In this document: positions 7,835-15,492 of the stretch, piece after piece | How the letters are laid out: each line of letters opens with the position of its first letter | How positions within the stretch are numbered: the stretch's first letter is position 1 | From: Clostridia bacterium | GTDB taxonomy: Bacteria > Bacillota > Clostridia > Christensenellales > Borkfalkiaceae | NCBI GenBank assembly: GCA_021205485.1 | Contig: JAJPXK010000089.1 | Location: forward strand, 1 to 37,185 | Direction of reading: 5' to 3' | DNA: 37,185 nt | Position numbers and translations under genes: made by a program | The notes under the pieces: model-generated | Seen by the model: only the letters and a program-made list of their open reading frames with translations | Told to the model about the DNA's origin: nothing | Databases searched by the model: none

Positions 7835-8278
7835 ATGTTAATCCCTAAGAGAGTTAAAAGAAGAAGACAGCACCGCGGCAGAATGAAGGGCAGGGCGCAG
7901 AAAGGCAACATAGTCGCCTACGGCGAGTATGGTTTAGTCGCCGAAGAATGCGCGTGGATAACCTCTAACCAGATAGAGGCGGCCCGTATCGCGATGACAA
8001 GGTTTATAAAGAGGGGCGGCAAGGTCTGGATAGACATATTCCCTCACAAACCCGTTACAAAGAAGCCCGCCGACACCCGTATGGGCAGCGGCAAGGGCGC
8101 CGTAGAATACTGGGTAGCCGTAGTTAAACCCGGCAGGGTTATGTTCGAAATGGCGGGCGTACCCGAAGAAGTGGCAAGGGAAGCTATGCGTCTTGCCAGC
8201 CACAAACTGCCTATAAAGTGCAAGTTTGTCAAGAAGGAGTCGGCTGTTGCCGAAGGCGGTGAAGCGAATGAAGGCTAA
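7835..8278 (+). CDS. rplP: 50S ribosomal protein L16
   Basis: The 147 residues carry the L16 signature MLIPKRVKRRRQHRGRMKGRA and WIDIFPHKPVTKKPADTRMGSGKG near the A-site of the 50S subunit. The ribosome binding site GGAGG lies within the end of rpsC. The last 11 bases overlap the rpmC start, so rplP and rpmC are translationally coupled. Confidence 0.98.
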   Translation: MLIPKRVKRRRQHRGRMKGRAQKGNIVAYGEYGLVAEECAWITSNQIEAARIAMTRFIKRGGKVWIDIFPHKPVTKKPADTRMGSGKGAVEYWVAVVKPGRVMFEMAGVPEEVAREAMRLASHKLPIKCKFVKKESAVAEGGEANEG

Positions 8279-8462
8279 AGAAATAGTAAATCTTACAGAT
8301 GCGGAACTCGACGCGAGGCTGAAGGAGCTTAAAACCGAGCTTTTCAATCTTCGTTTCCGCCATGCGAGCGGCCAGCTTGACAACCCTATGCAGATAAAAC
8401 TCGTAAAAAAGGATATCGCAAGGGTAAACACCGTTATAAGGCAGAGGCAGCTTAAGGGTTAA
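8268..8462 (+). CDS. rpmC: 50S ribosomal protein L29
   Basis: From the ATG at 8268 the product is 64 residues and starts MKAKEIVNLTDAELDARLKELK, the usual L29 beginning. It also has NLRFRHASGQLDNP and the C-terminal IARVNTVIRQRQ helix. An upstream in-frame start at 8226 would add 14 residues inside rplP that no L29 has, so I chose 8268. L29 is a two-helix protein beside the tunnel exit, contacting L23. Confidence 0.96.
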   Translation: MKAKEIVNLTDAELDARLKELKTELFNLRFRHASGQLDNPMQIKLVKKDIARVNTVIRQRQLKG

Positions 8463-8473
8463 GGAGATTTTTT

Positions 8474-8731
8474 ATGGAAAGAACGACGCTCAGGAAAGAA
8501 AGAGTAGGGCTTGTAGTTTCCGACAAGATGGATAAGACGGTTGTAGTAGCCATCACCGAAAAGAGCAAGCACCCCCTGTATAAAAAGACAATTACCAAGA
8601 CCACGAAGTTCAAGGCTCACGACGAAAACAACGAGTGCGGCGTTGGCGACAAGGTAAGGATAGTAGAAACAAGGAAGCTCTCCAAAGACAAAAACTGGAG
8701 GGTGGCCGAAATTATAGAAAAGGCTAAATAA
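8474..8731 (+). CDS. rpsQ: 30S ribosomal protein S17
   Basis: The 85 residues fit S17: LRKERVGLVVSDKMDKTVVVAI, KHPLYKKTITKTTKFKAHDE and the C-terminal VRIVETRKLSKDKNWRVAEI. S17 is an early-binding OB-fold protein of the 30S body. A TAAGGAG site precedes the ATG. A 287-base gap with a repeat element follows before rplN. Confidence 0.98.
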   Translation: MERTTLRKERVGLVVSDKMDKTVVVAITEKSKHPLYKKTITKTTKFKAHDENNECGVGDKVRIVETRKLSKDKNWRVAEIIEKAK

Positions 8732-8792
8732 TAGTCTTTTCGCAAACAATCACTTTGCACGACTGTTTTTTTAGTCGCAAAAGTCCCTTGCA

Positions 8793-8891
8793 TTCCCCCT
8801 GCGGGGGAAGGGGGGACCGCTCGCGGTGGATGAGGGGATAATAAAGCCCTCATCAGTCAACTTCGTTGACAGCTTCTCCCCGAGGGAAGCC
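8793..8891. repeat. Intergenic multi-hairpin repeat, inverted copy between rpsQ and rplN
   Basis: Reading the minus strand gives the same hairpin order as at 3864-3961, here with TTCCCCCTGCGGGGGAA, ACCGC-TC-GCGGT, GAGGG...CCCTC and GTCAAC-TTC-GTTGAC. A small hairpin CGACT/AGTCG with a T-rich loop (8760-8777) lies just before it. Confidence 0.8.
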
Positions 8892-9018
8892 GATAATGCG
8901 GCAAATTTGCCGGACAGTCCTCTGCAAAAGTTACCGACGATTATAGTAAAACATGATATTTTGGCTATATATCGGGGGTAACGGTTGTTGTAAGTAACAT
9001 AAATCAAGGAGAATTTAT

Positions 9019-9387
9019 ATGATACAACCCCAGACAAGGCTCAAAGCCGCCGACAACAGCGGCGCTAAAGAGCTTATGTGCATAAAGGTGCTTGGCGGTA
9101 GTTTTCGTAAAACGGGCAACATCGGCGACGTTATAGTATGCTCGGTTAAAACGGCTACGCCCGGCGGCGGCGTTAAAAAGGGCGAAGTCGTTAAGGCGGT
9201 TATCGTCCGCACCACAAAGGGCATCAGGCGCGACGACGGCACATATATCAGATTTGACGACAACGCGGCGGTTATTATCGGCCAGAATAAGGAGCCTAAG
9301 GGCACCCGTATTTTTGGACCGATCGCAAGGGAACTCAGGGAAAAGAATTATATGAAGATAATTTCCCTCGCTCCCGAAGTGCTTTAA
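9019..9387 (+). CDS. rplN: 50S ribosomal protein L14
   Basis: The 122 residues match L14: MIQPQTRLKAADNSGAKELM at the start, GDVIVCSVKTATPGGGVKKGEVVKAVIVRT, and the C-terminal RIFGPIARELREKNYMKIISLAPEVL. L14 sits at the subunit interface and is the site for the silencing factor RsfS. Length is standard. An AAGGAG site precedes the ATG. Confidence 0.98.
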   Translation: MIQPQTRLKAADNSGAKELMCIKVLGGSFRKTGNIGDVIVCSVKTATPGGGVKKGEVVKAVIVRTTKGIRRDDGTYIRFDDNAAVIIGQNKEPKGTRIFGPIARELREKNYMKIISLAPEVL

Positions 9388-9404
9388 GGAGAGGTATTTA
9401 AGCT

Positions 9405-9833
9405 ATGAACGTAAAATTGAATGATAATGTTCTGGTTATCACCGGTAAGTATGCGGGCAAGCAGGGCAAGGTAATCGCCACTTCTCCCAAGGCCGGCAAG
9501 GTAACCGTACAGGGCATAAACATACAGCACAAAACGCAGAAAGCTAAACGCGGCAACGACGTTTCTAAAATAGTTGACGTAGAAGGCGCCATAGACGTAT
9601 CAAACGTAATGGTAATCTGCCCCGCCTGCGACAAGGCTACAAGGGTAAAGAGCGGGCTTTCTGACGGCAAACGCGTACGCGTGTGCGGCAAATGCGGCGC
9701 GGTGTTAGACACCGCTTACGCAGGCAAGAAAGGCAAGGCCGCGGCCAAAGAAGAGCCTAAAAAGCGTACCAGAAAACGCGCTGCGAAGGCCGAAGCCGCA
9801 GCCGAAGAAAAGACCGAGGACAAGGCAGAATAA
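9405..9833 (+). CDS. rplX: 50S ribosomal protein L24, zinc-ribbon form with long basic/acidic tail
   Basis: The KOW motif (VLVITGKYAGKQGKVI, residues 9-24) and VQGINIQHKTQK identify L24, an assembly initiator of the 50S subunit. At 142 residues it is about 40 longer than usual. Residues 72-97 carry CPAC and CGKC where many L24 proteins have no cysteines, suggesting a bound zinc. Residues 108-142 are an Ala/Lys/Glu tail of low complexity, probably disordered. It lies between rplN and rplE as in other bacteria, so identity is not in doubt. Confidence 0.97.
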   Translation: MNVKLNDNVLVITGKYAGKQGKVIATSPKAGKVTVQGINIQHKTQKAKRGNDVSKIVDVEGAIDVSNVMVICPACDKATRVKSGLSDGKRVRVCGKCGAVLDTAYAGKKGKAAAKEEPKKRTRKRAAKAEAAAEEKTEDKAE

Positions 9834-9848
9834 GGCAGGAGAACGAAT

Positions 9849-10406
9849 ATGGCAGAGAAAGAATATAAAAGCAGAGTGGCTAAACAGTATGCCGAAGAAG
9901 TCGTACCTTACCTTACTAAAAAATTCGGCTATACCAATGTAATGCAGGTACCTAAGCTCGTAAAAATAGTTATAAACACGGGCCTCGGCGACATTAAGGA
10001 CAACGCTAAGTCCATCCAGATAACTCAGAACGAAATAAAGCAGATAACCGGCCAGCAGCCTATTTTAACAAAGGCTAAAAAGTCCGTCGCAAACTTCAAA
10101 GTCCGCGAGGGAATGACGGTCGGCATCAAAGTAACCTTGCGCGGCAAGAGGATGTTCGATTTCTACGACAAACTCATATCTATCGCTCTTCCCCGCGTGC
10201 GCGACTTCCGCGGCGTCCCCGCAGACAGTTTCGACGGCAGGGGCAACTACTGCATGGGGCTTAAGGAACAGCTTATATTCCCCGAAATCCAGTACGACCA
10301 GGTAGAAAAGATACGCGGCATGGACGTGTGCATAGTAACTACCGCTAAGACCGACGAGGAAGCGAGAGAGCTTTTAAGGGCTATGGGAATGCCCTTCAAG
10401 AGGTAA
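9849..10406 (+). CDS. rplE: 50S ribosomal protein L5
   Basis: The 185 residues fit L5: VPKLVKIVINTGLGD, TGQQPILTKAKKSVANFKVREGMTVG and the conserved DFRGVPADSFDGRGNYCMGLKEQLIFPEI. L5 binds 5S rRNA and helps place it in the central protuberance. Length is typical (about 180). A GGAGA site precedes the ATG, 15 bases after rplX. Confidence 0.98.
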   Translation: MAEKEYKSRVAKQYAEEVVPYLTKKFGYTNVMQVPKLVKIVINTGLGDIKDNAKSIQITQNEIKQITGQQPILTKAKKSVANFKVREGMTVGIKVTLRGKRMFDFYDKLISIALPRVRDFRGVPADSFDGRGNYCMGLKEQLIFPEIQYDQVEKIRGMDVCIVTTAKTDEEARELLRAMGMPFKR

Positions 10407-10418
10407 GGAGATAAAGGT

Positions 10419-10604
10419 ATGGCAAAGAAGTCAATGATAAATAAGCAGCAAAGGCCTGCAAAATATTCAACAAGGGCATATACAAGGTGTTCCATCTGCG
10501 GAAGGCCTCACGCAGTGCTTCGCAAGTACGGCGTGTGCCGTATATGTTTCAGAGAGCTCGCTTACAAAGGGGAGATCCCCGGCGTAAAGAAGTCGAGCTG
10601 GTAA
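10419..10604 (+). CDS. rpsZ: 30S ribosomal protein S14, zinc-binding type Z
   Basis: The 61-residue protein is the short zinc form of S14, with cysteines at 24, 27, 40 and 43 (CSICGRPHAVLRKYGVCRIC) and the conserved IPGVKKSSW end. This form is widespread in Firmicutes and sits in the 30S head. Spacing on both sides is about 12 bases. Confidence 0.98.
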   Translation: MAKKSMINKQQRPAKYSTRAYTRCSICGRPHAVLRKYGVCRICFRELAYKGEIPGVKKSSW

Positions 10605-10616
10605 GGAGGTAAAAAG

Positions 10617-11009
10617 ATGACCGATCCTATAGCAGATATGCTCACTCGCATCAGGAATGCGATGATGGTAAATAAAGAAACGGTGGAAATTCCCTCCTCC
10701 AACATGAAAAAGGCGATCGCGGACATTATGCTCAAAGAGGGCTATGTTTCCGACGTAAAGCTGGTAGAAGACGGCTACAACGGCAAACTCGTTATAACCT
10801 TAAAGTATATCGGCAAAAACAAGCCCGTAATAAACGCCCTTAAAAGGGCGTCTAAACCTGGCCTCCGCCTTTATACCGACGTAGAAAATATGCCTAGGGT
10901 TATGAACGGCATGGGTATCGCCATACTGTCCACCAACAAGGGCGTTATGACCAACAAGCAGGCAAAGGCCGAAAACGTAGGCGGCGAAGTGCTCTGCTAC
11001 ATCTGGTAA
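10617..11009 (+). CDS. rpsH: 30S ribosomal protein S8
   Basis: MTDPIADMLTRIRNAMM at the N-terminus and the C-terminal GIAILSTNKGVMTNKQAKAENVGGEVLCYIW are diagnostic for S8. It is 130 residues, as expected. S8 binds the central domain of 16S rRNA; in E. coli it also represses the spc operon, but no matching site near rplE was recognised here. An AGGAGG site precedes the ATG. Confidence 0.98.
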   Translation: MTDPIADMLTRIRNAMMVNKETVEIPSSNMKKAIADIMLKEGYVSDVKLVEDGYNGKLVITLKYIGKNKPVINALKRASKPGLRLYTDVENMPRVMNGMGIAILSTNKGVMTNKQAKAENVGGEVLCYIW

Positions 11010-11022
11010 GGAGGTAACAGGT

Positions 11023-11571
11023 ATGTCAAGAATAGGTAAAATGCCTGTAACTATCCCCGCAGGCGTAACCGTAAATTTCGACGGCTCAGTCGTAACCGTA
11101 AAGGGCGCCAAGGGCACCCTTACGCAGGAAATTGTCGGCGATATCAACGTTAAGGTAGAAGGAGGAGAAGTTCTTGTAGAAAAGAAGAACGATTCCGCCG
11201 AACTCGACGCAAAACACGGCCTTTACAGGGCGCTTATCCACAACATGGTAGTAGGCGTGTCCGAAGGCTATACAAAAAAACTCAAAGTAAACGGCGTAGG
11301 CTGGAAGGTAGCCAAACAGGGCAACAAAGTTGTTCTCAACGTAGGCTTTTCTCACCCCGTAGACTTTGCAGAACCCGCAGGCATCAAGCTTGAATGCCCT
11401 ACCGCCAACGAAATTGTTGTTTCGGGCATAGACAAGACGCTTGTAGGCCAGGTTGCCGCAGATATCCGCGGCATAAGAGTTCCCGAACCTTACCACGGCT
11501 ACGGCATCGCTTACAGCGACGAAGTAATCGAACGCAAGGAAGGCAAGACGGGAGGCAAGGGCAAGAAGTAA
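11023..11571 (+). CDS. rplF: 50S ribosomal protein L6
   Basis: The 182 residues show MSRIGKMPVTIPAGVTV and the C-terminal VAADIRGIRVPEPYHGYGIAYSDEVIERKEGK, the L6 signature. L6 lies near the sarcin-ricin loop. A 90-base gap follows, with two small stem-loops, before rplR; the second (ACCGC-TTTT-GCGGT, 11624-11637) follows an orphan AAAGGAG. Confidence 0.98.
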   Translation: MSRIGKMPVTIPAGVTVNFDGSVVTVKGAKGTLTQEIVGDINVKVEGGEVLVEKKNDSAELDAKHGLYRALIHNMVVGVSEGYTKKLKVNGVGWKVAKQGNKVVLNVGFSHPVDFAEPAGIKLECPTANEIVVSGIDKTLVGQVAADIRGIRVPEPYHGYGIAYSDEVIERKEGKTGGKGKK

Positions 11572-11661
11572 TTTTCGGCGTAACCGCTTACATAGCGGGT
11601 TTAATCTTACGGCGAAAGGAGATACCGCTTTTGCGGTTAATTGCTCAAAGGAGATTTTATA

Positions 11662-12030
11662 ATGATTAATATGATTGATAAGAACACCGAGCGTAAACGC
11701 CGCCATGAGCGCGTGAGGAAAAAGATTTCCGGTACGGCCGAAACTCCCCGTTTTGACGTGTACAGGAGCCTCAACCACATTTACGTTCAGGTTATAGACG
11801 ACGTAAAAGGCGTTACGTTAGTTTCCGCGTCTACGGTAGAAAAGGATGTCAAGGCTCAGGTTGCCGACCTTTCCAAGACGGAAGCTGCTAAAATTGTAGG
11901 CAAAGTTGCGGCTGAAAGGGCCTTAGAAAAGGGCATCAAGACAGTCGTATTCGACAGGGGCGGTTATCTGTACACCGGAAGGGTGCAGGCTGTCGCCGAC
12001 GGCGCAAGGGAAGCCGGACTTGAATTTTAA
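11662..12030 (+). CDS. rplR: 50S ribosomal protein L18
   Basis: L18 is recognised from RKRRHERVRKKISGTAETPRFDVYRS and the C-terminal VVFDRGGYLYTGRVQAVADGAREAGLEF. I place the start at the ATG at 11662, eight bases after AAAGGAG, giving 122 residues. A TTG at 11641 in frame would swallow the ribosome binding site. L18 binds 5S rRNA together with L5 and L25. Confidence 0.97.
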   Translation: MINMIDKNTERKRRHERVRKKISGTAETPRFDVYRSLNHIYVQVIDDVKGVTLVSASTVEKDVKAQVADLSKTEAAKIVGKVAAERALEKGIKTVVFDRGGYLYTGRVQAVADGAREAGLEF

Positions 12031-12041
12031 GGAGCGCGGAA

Positions 12042-12578
12042 ATGGAAGAAAAGAAAGAAAGATCTTCAAGAAGGGAATCAAGGTTCAAAAGGGCTGAGGA
12101 CGACGGGCTTGTTAAAAAGCTTATACAGGTCAACAGGGTGTCCAAAACCGTTAAAGGCGGCAGGAATATGCGTTTCGCCGCGTTCGTCGTTGTAGGCGAC
12201 GGCAAAGGCAACATAGGCTGCGGCATGGGCAAGGCCAAAGAGGTTCCCGAAGCTATTGAAAAGGCTACGGCTCAGGCGAAGAAGAATATGTTTAAGGTTA
12301 ACCTTAAAGGTACTTCTATCCCTCACGGCATTATAGGCGTATACGGCAGAGGCAAAGTTTTGATGATGCCCGCCGCCGAAGGTACCGGCGTTATCGCCGG
12401 CGGCCCCGTCCGCGCCGTTATGGAAGCCGCAGGCATAAAAGATATACGTACAAAGTCGCATGGCACCAACAACCCTATCAACTGCGTAAAGGCGGCTATA
12501 GAGGGGCTTAAGGGCCTTAAATCGGCAGAGCAGATCGCTGCGGCCCGCGGCAAGTCCGTAGAAGAAATTACAGGCTAA
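12042..12578 (+). CDS. rpsE: 30S ribosomal protein S5
   Basis: The 178-residue protein has the S5 double-stranded RNA-binding domain (VNRVSKTVKGGRNMRFAAFVVVGD, then GIGMGKAKEVPEAI-like CGMGKAKEVPEAIEKA) and the C-domain PAAEGTGVIAGGPVRAVMEAAGI. S5 affects decoding accuracy. The first 25 residues are charged and variable. A GGAGC site precedes the ATG, 11 bases after rplR. Confidence 0.98.
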   Translation: MEEKKERSSRRESRFKRAEDDGLVKKLIQVNRVSKTVKGGRNMRFAAFVVVGDGKGNIGCGMGKAKEVPEAIEKATAQAKKNMFKVNLKGTSIPHGIIGVYGRGKVLMMPAAEGTGVIAGGPVRAVMEAAGIKDIRTKSHGTNNPINCVKAAIEGLKGLKSAEQIAAARGKSVEEITG

Positions 12579-12593
12579 ACGGAGGGCTTTAAA

Positions 12594-12767
12594 ATGATAA
12601 AGGTTACTTTAATTAAAAGTCCGAGCAACGAAGTCAAGTCAGTAAAGGCTACTGTTGCGGCGCTCGGCCTTAAAAAGATCCGTTCTACCAAAACCTTTGA
12701 AGAAACACCCGCCAATATGGGTCAGATAAACAAGGTTGCGTATCTTTTAAAGGTAGAAAAGGTTTAA
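12594..12767 (+). CDS. rpmD: 50S ribosomal protein L30
   Basis: This 57-codon gene lies in the gap between rpsE and rplO, the standard place for rpmD. It reads MIKVTLIKSPSN at the start, then VAALGLKKIRSTKTF and the end VAYLLKVEKV, matching bacterial L30 in length and motifs. A CGGAGG site lies nine bases before the ATG at 12594, and rplO follows after ten bases. Confidence 0.96.
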   Translation: MIKVTLIKSPSNEVKSVKATVAALGLKKIRSTKTFEETPANMGQINKVAYLLKVEKV

Positions 12768-12777
12768 GGAGTAAGTT

Positions 12778-13236
12778 ATGAGAATAGATACATTATCCCC
12801 CGCAGAGGGTTCTGTAATCGCTCCGAAAAGGCTCGGCAGGGGCATAGGCTCCGGCACGGGCAAGACGAGCGGCAAGGGTCACAAAGGTCAATGGGCCCGT
12901 TCGGGCGGCGGCGTGCGCCCCGGCTTCGAAGGCGGCCAGATGCCCCTCGCGAGAAGGATTCCTAAGCGCGGTTTCCACAATAAGTGGGCTACAAGCTACG
13001 TTATAGTAAATCTTTCGCAGCTTGCCGACGTGCCTGCAGGCACTCAGGTAGATTACGATTATGTTGTTTCAAATAAACTTGCGAAATTCGTAAAGAACAA
13101 TTCCGGCCTTAAAGTGCTCGGCGGCGGCGAAATAAAGGTTGCTTTAACCGTAAAGGCTGCTAAATTTTCTGAGTCCGCGAAAGCTGCCATAGAAAAGGCG
13201 GGCGGCAAAGCTGTTACAGAGGGCGCAGCGGAATAG
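12778..13236 (+). CDS. rplO: 50S ribosomal protein L15
   Basis: The 152 residues include KRLGRGIGSGTGKTSGKGHKGQ, GVRPGFEGGQMPLARRIPKRGF and the C-terminal KVLGGGEIKVALTVKAAKFSESAKAAIEKAGG, all L15 hallmarks. L15 is a late assembly protein of the 50S subunit. It directly precedes secY, as in most bacteria. Confidence 0.98.
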   Translation: MRIDTLSPAEGSVIAPKRLGRGIGSGTGKTSGKGHKGQWARSGGGVRPGFEGGQMPLARRIPKRGFHNKWATSYVIVNLSQLADVPAGTQVDYDYVVSNKLAKFVKNNSGLKVLGGGEIKVALTVKAAKFSESAKAAIEKAGGKAVTEGAAE

Positions 13237-13286
13237 TTCTCAAACAAATTTGTTAAGCGGCGGCTTCGCCGTGAAAGAGGTTCAAT

Positions 13287-14657
13287 ATGTTTGAAACAAT
13301 AAAAAATTGTTTTAAGGTAAAGGAAATCCGCAAGAAGATATGGATAACCCTTTTGCTTCTGCTGATTTTCCGTTTAGGGTGTTATATCCCCGTGCCCGGC
13401 ATAATCGTCAGCGAGTTTTCCAGCGCGATATCAAAATATTCGTTCCTGGAACTTATGTCGGCTATAACGGGCGACTCGCTTTCCAACGCGACGCTGTTTG
13501 CGTTAGGCATAAGCCCCTATATCAACGCGACCATTATTATCCAGCTTCTTACGGTAGGCATTCCCGCCTTAGAGCGTCTGTCTAAACAGGGCGAAGAAGG
13601 CAGAAAAAAGATATCGCAGATAACCCGTTACGTTACCATAGCCCTCGCGATAGCGCAGGCTATAGGCATTATTATAAACATAGGCGTGCAGGGCGACGCC
13701 ATCAACACCCTTATGTTCGGCGGCGACGGCAGCGGAGCCGAGGGCAGCGGCATTATTAACGATACCGCGGCGCTGGTTATCGCTTGCATATTCCTTGTGG
13801 TTGTATACACTGCGGGCGCCATGCTCGTTATGTTCATAGGCGAACGCATTACAGAGTACGGCATCGGCAACGGCATATCGCTTATAATCTTCGTAGGCAT
13901 CATATCCACCGCAGGCATTACCATCGTAGATAAATTCGCCGATCTTTTCGGCGGTAACATGGACGCGTTATGGGAACTTCTCATATTCGTGCTGTTGACC
14001 ATTGTGGAGTTTGCCGCGATAGTAACGGTAGACCTGTCTGAGCGACGGATTCCCGTGCAGTACGCGAAGCAGGTGAAGGGCAGAAGAATGTACGGCGGCC
14101 AGTCGTCGGTAATCCCTATAAGGATATCGGGCGGCGGCGTTATGCCTCTTATCTTCGCATTCGCGATAATAAGCTTCCCTTCGATGCTCGCAAGCCTGTT
14201 CTGGCCCGGTTCGTCCTTTGAAACGGGCGTTACCGAATGGTTCTCGGGCAGCGGCGCGTGGTACGGCCAGCTAATTTATATGGTTGTGTTGTGCCTTCTT
14301 ATATTCGCCTTCTCGTTCTTCTACGCTTCGATGCAGTTCAACCCCGAAGATGTATCCAAGACCATACAGCAGAACGGCGGCTTTATACAGGGCATCCGCC
14401 CGGGCAAACCTACCGCGGATTACTTGAAAAAGATAAACAACAGAATAACGCTTTTCGGCGCCATATATCTGTCGCTCGTCGCGTTTGTGCCTTCGATTTT
14501 AGGCATAGTGCTTTCGGCGATCGGCGTAGAAGACACCACGCTTTTAAGCGTATTCTCTACAACAGGTATACTTATCGTCGTATCTGTCGCTCTCGAGCTT
14601 GAAAAGCAGATGCAGTCGCAGTTGATGATGAAGAATTACAAAGGATTCTTGAAGTAA
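13287..14657 (+). CDS. secY: Protein translocase subunit SecY
   Basis: The 456-residue protein has ten predicted membrane segments and SecY motifs: FRLGCYIPVPGI in helix 1, SPYINATIIIQLL in helix 2, RKKISQITRY, GNGISLIIFVGI, and RRIPVQYAKQVKGRRMYGGQSS in the cytosolic loop that contacts the ribosome. It forms the channel of the SecYEG translocon. The FNPEDVSKTIQQNGGFIQGIRPGKPT loop near residue 352 is also typical. A repeat cluster of about 200 bases follows before adk. Confidence 0.98.
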   Translation: MFETIKNCFKVKEIRKKIWITLLLLLIFRLGCYIPVPGIIVSEFSSAISKYSFLELMSAITGDSLSNATLFALGISPYINATIIIQLLTVGIPALERLSKQGEEGRKKISQITRYVTIALAIAQAIGIIINIGVQGDAINTLMFGGDGSGAEGSGIINDTAALVIACIFLVVVYTAGAMLVMFIGERITEYGIGNGISLIIFVGIISTAGITIVDKFADLFGGNMDALWELLIFVLLTIVEFAAIVTVDLSERRIPVQYAKQVKGRRMYGGQSSVIPIRISGGGVMPLIFAFAIISFPSMLASLFWPGSSFETGVTEWFSGSGAWYGQLIYMVVLCLLIFAFSFFYASMQFNPEDVSKTIQQNGGFIQGIRPGKPTADYLKKINNRITLFGAIYLSLVAFVPSILGIVLSAIGVEDTTLLSVFSTTGILIVVSVALELEKQMQSQLMMKNYKGFLK

Positions 14658-14668
14658 ATCCTTTAAGC

Positions 14669-14815
14669 CTTCCCCTTGAGGGGAAGCCTATGCAAGGCTC
14701 CCCTATTAGGGGAGCTGTCCGAAAGGACTGAGGGGTTTAAACCCTTCCACCGCAAGCGGTCCCCCTCCCCTAACAGGGGAGGCTAAAGATGGCAAGCGGT
14801 TTCCAAGGGGAAGCC
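14669..14815. repeat. Nested pair of multi-hairpin repeats between secY and adk
   Basis: A complete element (14698-14783: CTCCCCTATTAGGGGAG, GTCC-GAAA-GGAC, ACCGC-AA-GCGGT, CTCCCCTAACAGGGGAG) lies between what look like two ends of another copy. Those ends are CTTCCCCTTGAGGGGAAG at 14669 and GCAAGCGGTTTCC...AAGGGGAAG near 14792-14813. The simplest reading is one element inserted into another, with loss of part of the host copy. Confidence 0.7.
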
Positions 14816-14853
14816 TGTAATAATGCAATATATCGCAAGGGGGATTCAATCAG

Positions 14854-15492
14854 ATGAATATAGTGCTTTTAGGCGCGCCTGGCGCCGGCAAAGGAACGCA
14901 GGCGAGCAAGCTTGAACAAAAATACAATCTTTTGCATATCTCTACGGGCGATATATTCAGGGCTAACATAAAGGGCGGCACGCCTATCGGCAAGCTCGCC
15001 AAAAGTTATATAGACGCAGGGCAGCTCGTCCCCGACGAGGTTACCTGCGACATAGTCAAGGACAGACTTACCTGGCAGGACGCCGCAAACGGCTATATGC
15101 TCGACGGCTTCCCCCGCAATCTGTTCCAGGCAGAAAAACTCGATGAGTTCGCTCATATAGATTTGTGCGTAAATATATCGGTGGAATTTTCCCTCCTTAT
15201 GGACAGGATTTGCGGCAGACGCGTATGCAGTTGCGGCGAAAGCTACCATATATCCACTCTCGGCGGCAGAACTACCTGCGCAAAATGCGGCCAGCCCCTC
15301 TACCAGAGGGCGGACGACAATCCCGAGACGGTGCAGGCCCGTTTAAATACTTATAACACGCAGACGGCCCCTTTGATAGACTACTACAAAAAGCAGGGCA
15401 AGCTGGTTACCGTTGTAAGCGGAGAGGGTTCCCCCGACGAAGTGTTTGTACAGATTTGTAAAGAAATAGACAATTTCAAGGCGCAACAATGA
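14854..15492 (+). CDS. adk: Adenylate kinase
   Basis: The 212-residue enzyme converts ATP and AMP into two ADP. The P-loop GAPGAGKGT is at residues 7-15, the AMP-binding STGDIFR at 30-36 and DGFPRN at 84-89. The long LID domain carries cysteines at 125, 127, 142 and 145, so it should bind zinc as in many Gram-positive enzymes. The first pair is C-x-C rather than the usual C-x2-C. It overlaps map by four bases (ATGA), indicating coupled expression. Confidence 0.98.
   Translation: MNIVLLGAPGAGKGTQASKLEQKYNLLHISTGDIFRANIKGGTPIGKLAKSYIDAGQLVPDEVTCDIVKDRLTWQDAANGYMLDGFPRNLFQAEKLDEFAHIDLCVNISVEFSLLMDRICGRRVCSCGESYHISTLGGRTTCAKCGQPLYQRADDNPETVQARLNTYNTQTAPLIDYYKKQGKLVTVVSGEGSPDEVFVQICKEIDNFKAQQ

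Noticed and set aside
8226..8267. Longer L29 start inside rplP
   Set aside because: It adds 14 residues unlike any L29; the ATG at 8268 gives the standard N-terminus.
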